From the NCBI GenBank assembly GCA_018389105.1, contig JACATO010001121.1, positions 62,001-126,000 of the forward strand: 64,000 bases of DNA. Reading direction: 5' to 3'. This document shows, piece after piece, positions 46,121 through 56,812 of this stretch. The notes under the pieces are model-generated. The model ran no database searches. It had not been told where the DNA came from and saw only the letters and a program-made list of their open reading frames with translations. This DNA comes from Nautilus pompilius (Eukaryota > Mollusca > Cephalopoda > Nautilida > Nautilidae). Made by a program: the position numbers and the translations under genes. The number at the start of each line of letters is the position of its first letter. Position 1 is the first letter of the stretch.

Positions 46121-49100
46121 GTGATAAGTTAACTGAGCAGCAACACCTTGACCAGGTGTACATTAGCACAGCAAGGGAAAAGAAAGTTGTGGGCCTTCTG
46201 CAAGACAGAAAATGCATAGTAATCACTGGTGATCCTGGGGAAGGAAAGACATTCCTTTCAAAATATCTGTCTCAAAGCTACATTAAAGGAGGATATACTT
46301 TGTTGAACATACACAGCGCCAACAGAATACAACGAATAGGGAACTTTGACAGGTGTGTGGTGCTAATTGATGATGTGTTTGGATCTATATACTTTGACAA
46401 AGACAGGACAGAAAACTGGTGTAGAGAGAGAGAAAATATTGAAAAGTACATAACAGATAGAAAAGCTGTGTTCATAATGACATGTAGACAGACAATATAC
46501 AAGGAAGCTGAATGTCACATCAAAAGACACAAGTGCCAGCAGGTATTTAAGGATTTCTCTCTCTCAGCAGAAAAGCTTTCATTAGAAGAAAAGGAGATTT
46601 TGTTGAGAAAACATCTCAGAGTGAACAACATAACCGTTCTAAGTGACGTGCAAATACAGGAAATTATCCAGACGCGCTCGGTGTATGGATTCCCAAATAT
46701 TTGTAAGATGTTTTCTACAGTTGCTGCACTTCATCATTTAAGAGTTAGTTTCTTCCGCTCCCCTAAAAAGTTTCTGATGGAGTCCCTGGAGGAAATAGAT
46801 CAGAACAGTGAGGACCATTTTAACTTGCTGCTACTGGCTGCGCTCAGTAATGGTGAAGTGCCGGCTGACTTGCTAGAGTGCAGAAATGAAGTAGAGTGGC
46901 GCGACAAGATCGATGACCTGCAGTACAATGTGAAAGAGCATTATAAGTCATTCAGATGTGTAGAAGGAACGTTTATAGCAGCAAAAAACAACTCTTTTGT
47001 CTTGGTACATGATTCTATCATTGAATGTGTGCTGATGACAGCCTTTGCATTGTATCCTGCAGTTATGTTCAAATACTGTCCTCCACTTTTTATTTTAAAA
47101 CACATTTGCAGCATGGAAGCAAATGCAGGTGATGATGGTGAGTACATCAAGATTAATTGTACATACTATCATAAATTAGCATCTATTTTTACCAGGTATG
47201 CTTCATCTGTGAATAAAAGTTATGTATATTGTAATCCTTCAGTGATGGATCCAAGCTTTATCACTAGGTGGGAAAAATATCTCAGTGAAAACAAGAAGGA
47301 ATGCAGTGAATTTTTCAATTTTTCAATTAAAGACTTCAATAACAGAATCACCAATACACTGGAACTGATAGCCATTTTTGCGCATTCACAGTTTCTGAAG
47401 TTTGTTTTAAGGAAAAAAAATGGAATAGCAAAAATCGGTGAACAAGAAATTCGCAAACTTTTCCTTGTTGCATGTGGCAGAGACCACAATGAAGACGCCA
47501 TCAAATTTATTCTCAAGCATTTTGCGGTGGATGTCACGGTTGCGGATGAATTGAGAAGAAACATTCTGCATTATGCTTGCTGTGGGAAGGCAGGGAATAT
47601 TATAAGATTTGGGCTGGAAAATAAGGTCAAAATCACGCAAGATGTGTATGGTAACACACCTCTGCATTATTTATTTTTTAAAGGAAACTATAGAACCATA
47701 TTAGATAAATATAGAGAATTCCTGCCATTGTATAAGGATATTGAACTGTTCACAGTAAAACCTTTAATAGCAGTTTTAGCTAAACAGTACAGCAAAAATT
47801 CAGCTGATGCTACTGTGCAGCTTAAACCTGTGATATCGACAGGTGAAAGTTATGTTACATCACCTAAGAAATTGAGAGTTTCTACTTTGGGGGAAATATT
47901 AATATTGATTTCTAATAACAATGATGAGGTAGTTCTCCATTGTGCATGTGACATGGGAGACATAGAGGCAACTCGCTACATTCTGCTCAGTGGAGAAGAT
48001 GTGAACATCAGAGATTGCTACAGGTATACACCATTGTATCATGCAGTGAGGAAGGGTCATACAGAGATAGTTAGTATGCTGATTGAAGCGGGGGCTGATG
48101 TCAAGGCAAAATGTGATGATGGATCAACGCCACTACACATGGCAGCGCATAATGGTTATCAAGACTTAGCTAATATGCTGATTAAAGCTGGAGCTGATGT
48201 CAGAGCAAGATGTGATGATGGATCAATGCCACTGCACAAAGCAGCTCATAATGGTCATGTAGAGATAGTTAGTATGCTGATTAGAGCGAGAGCTGATACC
48301 GGGGCAAGATGTGGTAACGGATCAACGCCACTACACATGGCAGCACACAGGGGTCATAAAGACATAGTTAGTATGCTGCTGACTGCAGGAGCTGATGTTA
48401 ATTCTAGTCTTATTGAGGGATCTACAGTGCTGTTCATGGCAGCATATAAGGGTCGTACAGACATAGTTAGAATGCTGCTGGATGCTGGAGCTGATGTCAG
48501 AGCGAGTCGTTCTGATGGATCTACACCCATTTATGAGGCAGCACGTAACTGTTATACAGATATATTTAGTATGCTGCTGGCAGCTGGTGCTGATGTTTCA
48601 AAGAGTCTTAGTGATGGTTATACAGTGTTACATGAGGCAGTATGGCTGGGTCATACACATATAGTTAGTAAGCTACTGGAAGCTGGAGCTGCTGTTAATG
48701 CGAGTTGTAATGATGGATGTATGCCACTGCACCTTGCAGTACGTAACGATTATGCAGACATAGTTAATATGTGCTGCTAAAAGCTGGAGCTGATGTTCAA
48801 GCAAGTCTTGTTCATGGATCTACGGCTCTGCTTGATGCAGCACGGCTGGGTCATGCAAACATAGTTACTAACCTGCTGGCAGCAGGAGCTGACATCAAAG
48901 CGAGACGTGATGATCATTGTACTGCGCTGTTGTTGGCAGCTTCTGAAGGTCATACAGACATAGTTAGTATGCTGCTGGTAGCAGGAGCTGATGTTGAAAC
49001 AAGTTGCAATGATGGATGTACAGCACTGTACATTGCAGCATCTGAAGGTCATAAAGATGTAGTTAGGATGCTGCTGGCAGCAGGAGCTGATGTTGAAACA

Positions 49101-49834
49101 AGTTGCAATGATGGATGTACACACTGTACATTGCAGCATCTGAAGGTCATAAAGATGTAGTTAGTATGCTGCTGGCAGCAGGAGCTGATGTTGAAACAAG
49201 TTGCAATGATGGATGTACAGCACTGTACATTGCAGCATCTGAAGGTCATAAAGATGTAGTTAGTATGCTGCTGGCAGCAGGAGCTGATGTTGAAACAAGT
49301 TGCAATGATGGATATACAGCACTGTACATTGCAGCATCTGAAGGTCATAAAGATGTAGTTAGTATGCTGCTGGCAGCAGGAGCTGATGTTGAAACAAGTT
49401 GCAATGATGGATATACAGCACTGTACATTGCAGCAGCTGAAGGTCATAAAGATGTAGTTAGTATGCTGCTGGCAGCAGGAGCTGATGTTGAAACAAGTTG
49501 CAATGATGGATGTACAGCACTATACATTGCAGCATCTGAAGGTCATAAAGATGTAGTTAGGATGCTGCTGGCAGCAGGAGCTGATGTCAGAGTGAGTCGT
49601 TATGATGGATGTACAGCCTTACATAGGGCAGTATTTAAGGGTCATAAAGACATAGTTAGAATGCTGCTTGCAGCAGGAGCTGATGTCAGAGCAAGTCGTT
49701 ATGATGGATGTACAGCCTTACATAAGGCAGTATTTAAGGGTCATAAAGACATAGTTAGAATGCTGCTTGCAGCAGGAGCTGATGTTAATGCAAGTTTTGA
49801 TTATGTATACAACACTAGACTTAGCAGAATATAA
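46121..49834 (+). pseudogene. Exon 5: STAND P-loop NTPase with long ankyrin array, two frameshifts
   Basis: The acceptor CTCTTGTAG at 46120 is in phase with exon 4. The exon opens DKLTEQQHLDQVYISTA, then Walker A GDPGEGKTF (about 46229-46255), Walker B RCVVLIDDVFG (about 46353-46385) and a sensor-like VFIMTCRQT (about 46468), which is the pattern of novel STAND NTPase 3-type domains. A helical region runs to about 47500, then about 20 ankyrin repeats. The STAND part is intact. After the stop at 48780 the frame resumes with a two-base shift (extra TG near 48771), and it shifts again near 49121 (one base missing in an otherwise repeated unit). A STAND-ankyrin protein of this kind is expected to be a cytosolic, oligomerising sensor. 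As read, the product ends after about ten ankyrin repeats; whether the lesions are real or errors in a repetitive array is unresolved. Confidence 0.8.
48955..49600 (+). repeat. Near-identical 99-bp ankyrin-coding units
   Basis: The phrase GTTGAAACAAGTTGCAATGA recurs six times (near 48992, 49091, 49189, 49288, 49387, 49486) at 98-99 base intervals. Each unit encodes EGHKDVVSMLLAAGADVETS followed by a CNDG turn. Earlier and later ankyrin repeats in the same exon are clearly diverged, so this block is a recent expansion or has been homogenised. Confidence 0.9.
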
Positions 49835-50021
49835 GGGTTATGTAGGCATACTTGGTATGTTGCATAATGCTGGAGCTGATGATATGTGAACAATATAATT
49901 ATGTAGTTGTCTGTTGCATCAGATTTCTGTGGTGCACATACTCTTCAAATTTGTCAAAGATGTGTAGAACTCTTAACATTTGTATTTTATCAGCTTCATA
50001 TTTAATGCCACAAGCAATATA

Positions 50022-51351
50022 CGAGGTCTGTTAAAAACGTATCCAACCTTAGGCTGGGAAAAAAAATTACGTACTTGGTGGGGGGTTCAATTGCTAATCC
50101 CCTTCGAAGTGGGCCCCTTGTGCCTCCACACACTTAGCCCAGTGATCCTTCCACTGTTCGAAGCACGTCTGGAATGCTTCTTCCAGAATGGCTCTCAGCT
50201 CCACCGTCGCATTCCACATGATGTCCTCTCTGCTCTCAAAGCGGGAGCCTTTCAGTGGCATCTTCATTTTTGGGAGCAAAAAGAAGTCAGAAGGAGCCAT
50301 GTCTGGAGAGTAGGGAGCCTGGTGAATGATCGAAATGCTTTTCTTTGCCAAGAAACCTTGGATCAGCTGTGATGAATGAGCCGGGGCGTTGTCATGATGC
50401 AGCTGCCAGTTTTGCTAGGCCCACAGATCCAGTCTCTTGCGCCGAACTGCATCACAAAAACATCAGAGGACTTCCTGATAGTACTCCTTTGTAACTGTTT
50501 GTCCTTCTGGTGCGTATTTGTGATGCACAACACCTCAGTAGTCGAAGAAAACAGTCAGCATCATGTTGATTTTGCTCTGGGCCTGATGTGCTTTTTTGGG
50601 TCTTGGCGACGTTGGGTGCTTCCACTGTGATGACTGAGCTTTGGTTTCCAGGTCATACCCATATACCCGCATCTCATCTCCAGTTATTATGGTATTCTGG
50701 AAATTAAGATCCCTGTTGGCAACATCCAGCAGGTCCTGCACAACCTCATGATGAAATTGTTCTTGTTCCTGAGAGAGCAGCTTGGGCACAAATTTCGCTG
50801 CCACTCTGCGCATGCCCAAATCCTCCTTTAAAATTGCATGTGCAGAATCCTTACTGATCCCAACCTCGTCACCAATTTCCCGCACCGTCAAACGACGATT
50901 CTCCATTATCAAGATCCGCACTTTCTCGATAACAACTGCATTGTGGCTTGTTGATGGCCTCCCAGAACGCTGGTCACTCTCCACCAATGTGCAGCCATCT
51001 TTGAACCTGTTGTACCATTCCTTTATTTGGGTAACATCCATGGCATTGTCACCAAAAGCCTGTTTAATTTTGCAAATTGTTTCCACTTTGGTATCTCCAA
51101 GCTTTTGGCAAAACTTGATGTAGGATCGTTGCTTCACACGTTCCGTCATCACAGGCGAAATGAAAATGCGACGAGTAAGTAGTACGGCATCTCACACGCT
51201 GGCTGCCTGACAGCGACTGACACATCCAGCAAGCCGCCAAAAACCACGCATGAATGACGCATGGCGGCTCCACTATGCACACTTTTGCCTCCCTAATGTC
51301 ATTACTCCCCACAGGAAAAAATAAAGTCAGATACTTTTTCAACAGACCTCG
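50022..51351 (-). mobile_element. mariner-family element with terminal inverted repeats
   Basis: The ends CGAGGTCTGTTAAAAACGTA (50022) and its inverse TACTTTTTCAACAGACCTCG (to 51351) form roughly 20-25 base inverted repeats. TA flanks the left end and CA the right, consistent with a mutated TA target duplication. The transposase reads on the minus strand (next entry). Length (about 1.33 kb) is typical of mariner. Confidence 0.9.
50094..51149 (-). pseudogene. mariner transposase, inactivated
   Basis: On the minus strand from ATG 51149 the protein starts MTERVKQRSYIKFCQ, with an N-terminal helix-turn-helix (VTQIKEWYNRFKDG) and a second one (RLTVREIGDEVGISK). The first catalytic Asp is in ITGDEM (about 50675). 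The second and third lie in HDNAPAH and PYSPDMAPSDF (50395-50290) with 34 residues between them, the D34D spacing of mariner. Three in-frame stops fall between 50540 and 50395, so no active enzyme is encoded. Confidence 0.85.
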
Positions 51352-53746
51352 CATCTAGTAGTGATGTATTTTCAAATTTGAGTCTTCACTGTAGGTTGGC
51401 TTCTCAGAGATGTAAAAGTTAACATTTTAAGATGAAATCCTATCTGATGTGTTGTCATGTGGTGAGCTATCTGACTGTTGTTGGGACCTGAGTTACATGA
51501 TGGCTGACAGCTGTACATCTCTCTCCTGGTAGATGAATCACATATCTATTTTTGTAGTCAAATGTGTCACAGAGAGACTAAGACTAGCATCAGTCAGTAA
51601 TCATAATTTCTCTTTTGAAAATCAAAGATGACTTGGCTCACATCTTGGCTTATATGTAGCTTTCCTAATGACAACTGTATATGAATAAAACTTGGAGCAA
51701 TCAATAATGTATGAAGGAAATTCAGAATCATGTTATCTGTTTTTAATCTCATTGAGAAGCTTTGAAAACCTCAGATAATTTTGCTTAAAACCTCCTGTGT
51801 GTGTGTGTGATGCTGTGTTTTGACAACTTGACTGATTGTTGGTGAACACCTGTATATGATTGATAATGCTGGTTTCATTAGATCTTTTGACAACGTATCC
51901 TTAGGTTTTCCTGAAGATGAAAGAAAATGAAATTATGGAAATGAGCTGTGTTGGGATTATAATAGCACTGATTCTGCTGATTGGTGGCCAAAGCTAACTG
52001 TTGTTTTGGTGTCCCTAGATGACATCTCGGGTAGTGGTGATGTGTATTGTGGGGCTTATGCAGCTTGTGTACATCAAGCCATCATTGTAAGGGGGGGGAA
52101 ATAACAATAAAAATGTTTTGATTTTTAAAAAAGTTCTTTCTGTAAATCACGGCCCCGCCCGCCCGCGCCCCAAACTCTCTTCAGACAGCTAAATCTGGCA
52201 CTGAAAATGAGGTCGTTTATGTCCTGCTTTTGTGACAAATGAGGATGGCACCTACCGTTTTCTTATCTTGGATTCTGAATTAACTAATTCTTGAATAAAC
52301 AACATTCTTTGTTTTATTTGAAATTCAAATTTACCAAGATGATAAAGGAAGAAAAAAAAGCGAGATGGAAATTTTGGTGATGGAAAAGGTTTTACATTCA
52401 CATCTGATATATATATATATATATATTTGTTATCTCTCAACTATTTTAAAATTAAATAAGAAGTTCATTTATTTTTGGTGTTGGGGTGAATTAGTTAAAG
52501 GGGGGAGGGGCTGTTCTTCAGCTGATGGGTTTTCGAGGAATTGGTCAATTAACCCAAGTCCCTAACGTGTGTAAACCCCGCTGAGGTTTATAGATTTCCT
52601 TTTTGAGGGAGGAAAGTTTTGATGTCGGAAAAAAAAATTTTGTGAATTTTCCGTTCCCTGTCCCAAGGGGGGGGGGGGGGTGATGACTGGTAAACTCAGT
52701 TCTGATTATAAGCCTCCGGGCCGAGCATCGTTCCCTTTTGCTTTAGTAATGGGTTCTGGGAGGTTTTCTCAATGCTGCCCTGGTCCGACACTTTGGCGTT
52801 TAAAACGTAGGTGGGGGGGGAGGAGTTACCAGCTTCTAGCTGCCGCAACACCACGAGTAAAATTCCTTTTCACTGTAGTCCAGGATTAGTTGTCATTTCC
52901 ACCAAGAAAAGCAAAGACCTCCCCCCCCAAAAAAAAACCTAAACGGGATCAGGCAACGCTGTCAGGTTCTGGTTTATACATTGATACAAGACACTACATC
53001 TTTCATCACTCTACACGCAAAAGCTCGTATCGTCACCCGCCCCCAGGTAACAGCCTGTTCATTGGGCACCTGTCCTCGAAAATCTTCTCTCTCTCTTTCG
53101 AGAAAGACATTATTTGCCAACCAACTCCTTAAAGGTAATGATGATTGATAAGAAAAACAAACATTTAAGTAGGTAGCAGGCTACATTTAGTACTGAGGGA
53201 GTGACCAAGAGGCTAAAGTACGTACACAGTCTTAGAACCCAGCTGCAATCCAAGGGCTCAAACCCCCTCAATGGCTGCTGTGTGAAATCCAATGATTATC
53301 TATGTAGATGAAGCTTTTTTTTTATAGGATATTCTCAAATTTTTCTGCTAAAGGTAACATTTTGTTTGGGAGACCCTTGCTGTAGATGGATGTTTTGTAA
53401 TTTTGTAATTAAAATACTTGTGTGAAAATGAAATAACTTATTTTCCTTTATTCGGAATGGCAGAAATTAAAGTGTAAAGGAAAGAATCCAAGAACCAGAA
53501 ATGTGAGCAGCCATGACAGTTGTAGGAGTATAAAAGAAAATATTTGGATGCCTGATTTTCTCTTGCATATTTCTTGCGACTGACTGACAGAATCAGACTT
53601 GGAAATGTAACTTCTAGGTTTTAATGAAGTGAACTAACTTCCAGTGTTCCAACAGCCCAATCTCGTTGGAAGCTGTTGGCAACATGGCTGCTGATGTACT
53701 ATGATGCACTCTTACCCCTCATCATCTCTGGCATCTTTCTTTCCAG
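51352..53746. other. Noncoding region downstream of mariner
   Basis: It includes the 51375-51545 copy of the 37.0 kb segment, a GT run near 51797, a TA run near 52408-52425, G and C homopolymers near 52665-52679 and 52920, and mixed GC content. No frame has a recognisable domain. Confidence 0.4.
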
Positions 53747-53838
53747 CAGATAGCCCAAGGTGCTTTGAGTCCAGTGATGCTTTCAAAACATTTGTCTGCA
53801 GCAGCACAATGTTTCTAGAGATGCTTTTGTTGGAGGCT
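53747..53838 (+). CDS. Candidate exon of an unidentified + strand gene
   Basis: A TTTCTTTCCAG acceptor and a GAGGCT/GTAAGT donor enclose 92 bases, open in phase 1 to 0. They encode DSPRCFESSDAFKTFVCSS and MFLEMLLLEA. The next exon candidate (54087-54168) is in the matching phase 0. The protein is not recognised. Confidence 0.3.
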
Positions 53839-54086
53839 GTAAGTCAAAAACAAAATCCCCAGGCGCTCGGTGTGTGCACTGAGCCAAACACCACGGGAAA
53901 GATGTAGTAAAAAATAAATAAAGAAGCAAATGCATACATATTTTAGAATAAAGTTTTGAGGATAACAGCTGTTCTTAGTGCTGAATCCAGTTGAAGATGC
54001 TGGATGGTGACAGCCATACTTCTTTTTTAAATTATTATTTTCATCAAGTTGTTATTTTTCAATTACATCTTCAATTTTCTCATCAG

Positions 54087-54168
54087 TTAGGAATAGCTAG
54101 CACAAACTGCCCATATTCTCAACCCAATCTTAGGTACAAAAAAGCCGAGGAAGGAGCTGTCCATGAAG
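54087..54168 (+). CDS. Candidate exon of the same unidentified + strand gene
   Basis: A strong acceptor (TTTTCTCATCAG) and a GAAG/GTTGGT donor enclose 82 open bases (phase 0 to 1). They encode LGIASTNCPYSQPNLR and KKAEEGAVHE. Compatible phase with 53747-53838 is the main support. Confidence 0.3.
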
Positions 54169-54349
54169 GTTGGTATGGTGTATTGCTATAAACAAAAGCT
54201 GGGGAAGGAGTTCGGGATCAGACCAGGGGTTGATTTCCTTCAGGTCGAGGAAAGTCTTTTATTCTTCTCTACCCGCGGAAGTTTACTGAAAAAGAGTAAG
54301 AAATCAAAGTAAAATTCGTCGTGACTAAGCTCTGATCTGTTAAACAGGT

Positions 54350-54600
54350 AAGAGAGAGAGAGAGATAGGACAATGGCTGACATACCCACCCCACACGAAT
54401 AAATGACCTATTGCTCTCAGGTGTCCAAAGCAGCTCTTCCCTTCTTCCCACGTCTAACCTCTTTCTTTAACGTTACCTGTACTTTCTTTAATACCTGTAC
54501 TAGATATTTGTAACACATCGATGATCATCAAAACCCAGGTAAACCTGTTATGTCCACGTAGGTAAAGGTATGGATAACAACAGGTGAGTCAGTGTGCGAA
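54350..54600 (-). repeat. Inverted copy of module X
   Basis: This is the reverse complement of about 55690-55925. Shared phrases include GTTTACCTGGGTTTTGATGA (as its inverse) and the GAGAGA/CTCTCT end. The broken LRAT-like gene (55175-54628) lies between this copy and the direct copy, so it sits in the loop of a 240-bp inverted repeat. Confidence 0.75.
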
Positions 54601-54627
54601 GGAAGAACGAGGAAGTTTCACACTTAC

Positions 54628-55175
54628 CATGAAAAGTAACACTATTATTGCACTAAGACCAATCAGAAGCCCAGATTAACCCATCTCGACGGCAGTAAAC
54701 GTCGCCGGTGGATTCAAACCAACGATCGTCAAAAAGGTATTCTCGAAATTCCTGCAATTGTTGCTGATTACTCTGTACTCTGAGAAATGGTCAAGCGTCA
54801 TCCCAATCACAAGCCCGAAAAGGATCTGCAAACGATAGCTGATCTCTCCACAGTATGTAGACCAGCTACAGTGTCGGGTACAGCTCTGCAAATCGGTCTG
54901 ATGTACATCATCCAAGCACCTTCAGCCACGATTCCACTGATCTCCACAGTGAATCTTCTCCCATCTGGCGCCTGCAGAACAACGGCCTCGTGCGGACAGG
55001 ATTTCCACCTGTACACCTGGAAAGCCATCATCTCGTTCAGGGGCGGTATTCGTCCTTCTTCTTCCATTAATGAAATATCATTTCTGTAGTTCTCGATGGC
55101 CGATTCATCAACGTTTTCGTATCTCCCTACGAAATACAAAAGGTACCGACGAAGAGAATATCCGGAGTTGTCCAT
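54628..55175 (-). pseudogene. Broken LRAT/NlpC-P60-like small protein
   Basis: From ATG 55175 the minus strand encodes MDNSGYSLRRYLLY, then VDESAIENYRND, FQVYRWKSCPHEAVVLQ (His retained) and RRFTVEI. Two extra bases in the GAGAG run near 54845 shift the frame; in the new frame RVISNNCRNF supplies the NC box. A TAA (54679-54677) then interrupts the frame just before a membrane-anchor-like segment (SGLLIGLSAIIVLLFM) that ends exactly at a GTAAGT donor (54627). The intact gene at 60914 has a similar anchor without the stop. An upstream exon boundary (CAG/GTATGTG) near 55258 suggests a separate 5' exon. It is a pseudogene unless the two lesions are sequence errors. Confidence 0.65.
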
Positions 55176-55236
55176 TTCGTTGCAGCTGAAGTAGGAAAAC
55201 CGACTGTCGACAAGAGACGTATGAAGAGCGGAAGAC

Positions 55237-55242
55237 CACGTG
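55237..55242. promoter_or_regulatory. CACGTG element upstream of the LRAT-like copy at 55175
   Basis: GACCACGTGATCA lies about 60 bases upstream of the start codon. The same 13-base phrase lies upstream of the paralogue at 56540. CACGTG is an E-box core; conservation between the two copies may be regulatory or only shared ancestry. Confidence 0.3.
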
Positions 55243-55349
55243 ATCATAGTCACATACCTGACCTTTCCGATTTAGTATCTGGTTAGAAACATAAATACAT
55301 TACTGTTGTGGATATACATACATATATCCTAAGGAAGACATCGTCAAAT

Positions 55350-55908
55350 ATCTAGTCAGGTACATTTAGGGAGACAGACCAGACACGTGATGGGTATCTA
55401 AGTCTGTCAATGGCGTGGGCTAGACTTTGAAAAAAGGATCCGTTATCTATAGACCTGATCTCTGATTATTGCTGCTAATAAATGATAGTCACTAGTTAAT
55501 ATTATTAGTGTTTACCAAATCACTACTACACACCTTTATTACCGTAAACGTAGTGAGGGTAAGGAATTAAAATTTGTTTTATTCCTCTGCTGAAATCGTC
55601 AGGTTTTCTGTCTGTCGGTTTTCATTTGAAAGATAGAAATTCGGATGTTCGACTACCAGCCGGTGAAACTTCCTGGTTCCTCCTCCACCTACCTGACTCA
55701 CCTGTTTATTAGCCATACCTTTACCTACGTGGACATAACATGTTTACCTGGGTTTTGATGATCATCGATGTGTTACAAATGTCTAGTACAGACATAAAAG
55801 AAAATACAGGTAACGTTAAAGAAAGAGGTTGGATGTGTGAGAAGGGAGGAGCTGCTTTAGACACCTGAGAACAATAGGTCAATTATTCGTGGGTGTATGT
55901 CTGTTATT

Positions 55909-55945
<37 letters not shown>
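55350..55945 (+). repeat. Module X, copy 1 (ends in CT microsatellite)
   Basis: This is one of three direct copies of a roughly 550-650 bp non-coding module beginning ATCTAGTCAGGTACATT and containing GGGCTAGACTTTGAAAAAAG, TTTATTACCGTAAACGTAGT and CTTCCTGGTTCCTCC. It ends in a CT tract (55911-55944). Copies 2 and 3 lie at 57405-58027 and 59615-60240. Confidence 0.85.
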
Positions 55946-55949
<4 letters not shown>

Positions 55950-55970
55950 TCGCTATTACAAAAACAGAAC

Positions 55971-56540
55971 TTACGCGGCACTGGTTCCTTTGTTAGATAA
56001 TCTGAATTCATAACAGCAAATGCTGCTTGGATTATCCTTTCCAGATACCCTGGTTTCTTCTTGTCGCTCCACTGGGTCCCTTTCCATCTGCCCGTCAACA
56101 AAAGCTATGCTTTCTTTAAAGTCTTTTACGAAACATTTGCAATTGTTCGCCATTAGATTGTATCTTTCAAAGGGATTTAGGCTGATCCCTATCACAGCTG
56201 TGAAGATTTCCAAACCCCTGGTGGAGACTTGTCCGAGGAACGTTAGACCAGCTTCAGTCTGGGACACAGCTCTGCACTTCGGTCTGATGTGCCTCATCCC
56301 GCCCTTTTTAGGTTCTTCTATGATCTCCACACTGAATCGTCTCCCATCTGGCGCCTGCAGAACAACGGCCTCGCACTCAGAGGTTTTCCACCTGTACACC
56401 CGGAAAGTCATCTTCTCCTTCAGGGGCGGTATCCTTCCTCCTGCTACCAATAGTAAAACTTCGTTTTTGTACACTTGGATGGCAGATTCATCAACGTCCA
56501 CGTACCTTTCAGGTAGATACGATAAAGACCGGTCCTCCAT
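55971..56540 (-). CDS. LRAT/NlpC-P60-like small protein lacking the usual His
   Basis: ATG 56540 opens 189 residues: MEDRSLSYLPERYVDVDES, then FRVYRWKTSECEAVVLQAP, RRFSVEI, and after about 75 residues NLMANNCKCFVKDF. The paralogues have HEA at the position where this protein has CEA, so the presumed catalytic His is replaced by Cys, while the NC box is kept. LRAT/PLAAT-type enzymes use His and Cys in a permuted papain fold to transfer or hydrolyse acyl groups, so this copy may be inactive or altered. It lacks a C-terminal membrane segment in this exon, but a perfect GTAAGT donor overlaps the stop (exon end 55975), so a further exon could supply one. The family assignment is by motif only. Confidence 0.6.
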   Translation of the reverse strand: MEDRSLSYLPERYVDVDESAIQVYKNEVLLLVAGGRIPPLKEKMTFRVYRWKTSECEAVVLQAPDGRRFSVEIIEEPKKGGMRHIRPKCRAVSQTEAGLTFLGQVSTRGLEIFTAVIGISLNPFERYNLMANNCKCFVKDFKESIAFVDGQMERDPVERQEETRVSGKDNPSSICCYEFRLSNKGTSAA

Positions 56541-56626
56541 GGATACACGAGCCGTAGTAGACAAGGAGACTGACTCTCAGTGAACGATGTAGGTCACAGC
56601 CCGGCGGTGAGCTCTTTATGACGGAC

Positions 56627-56632
56627 CACGTG
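56627..56632. promoter_or_regulatory. CACGTG element upstream of the LRAT-like copy at 56540
   Basis: GACCACGTGATCA lies about 85 bases upstream of the start codon and matches the element upstream of the 55175 copy. Confidence 0.3.
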
Positions 56633-56812
56633 ATCACGCGCAAACACCTGCTCAATGAAGCACAGTAGTTACCGCACAGTAGGAAGATCCATAGTTATAT
56701 CCTTCATTTTCTCTTATTTGCGATAATAACAATAAACTCGAAACCTTTCATCTTTAGTAAACACTACGCTGAAAAGTGAAAAGTGAAGGATAAAAGCAAG
56801 ATTTGAGTTTAC

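Noticed and set aside
48777-49447. Minus-strand cysteine-rich repeat proteins
   Set aside because: They are the antisense of the ankyrin-coding 99-bp units.
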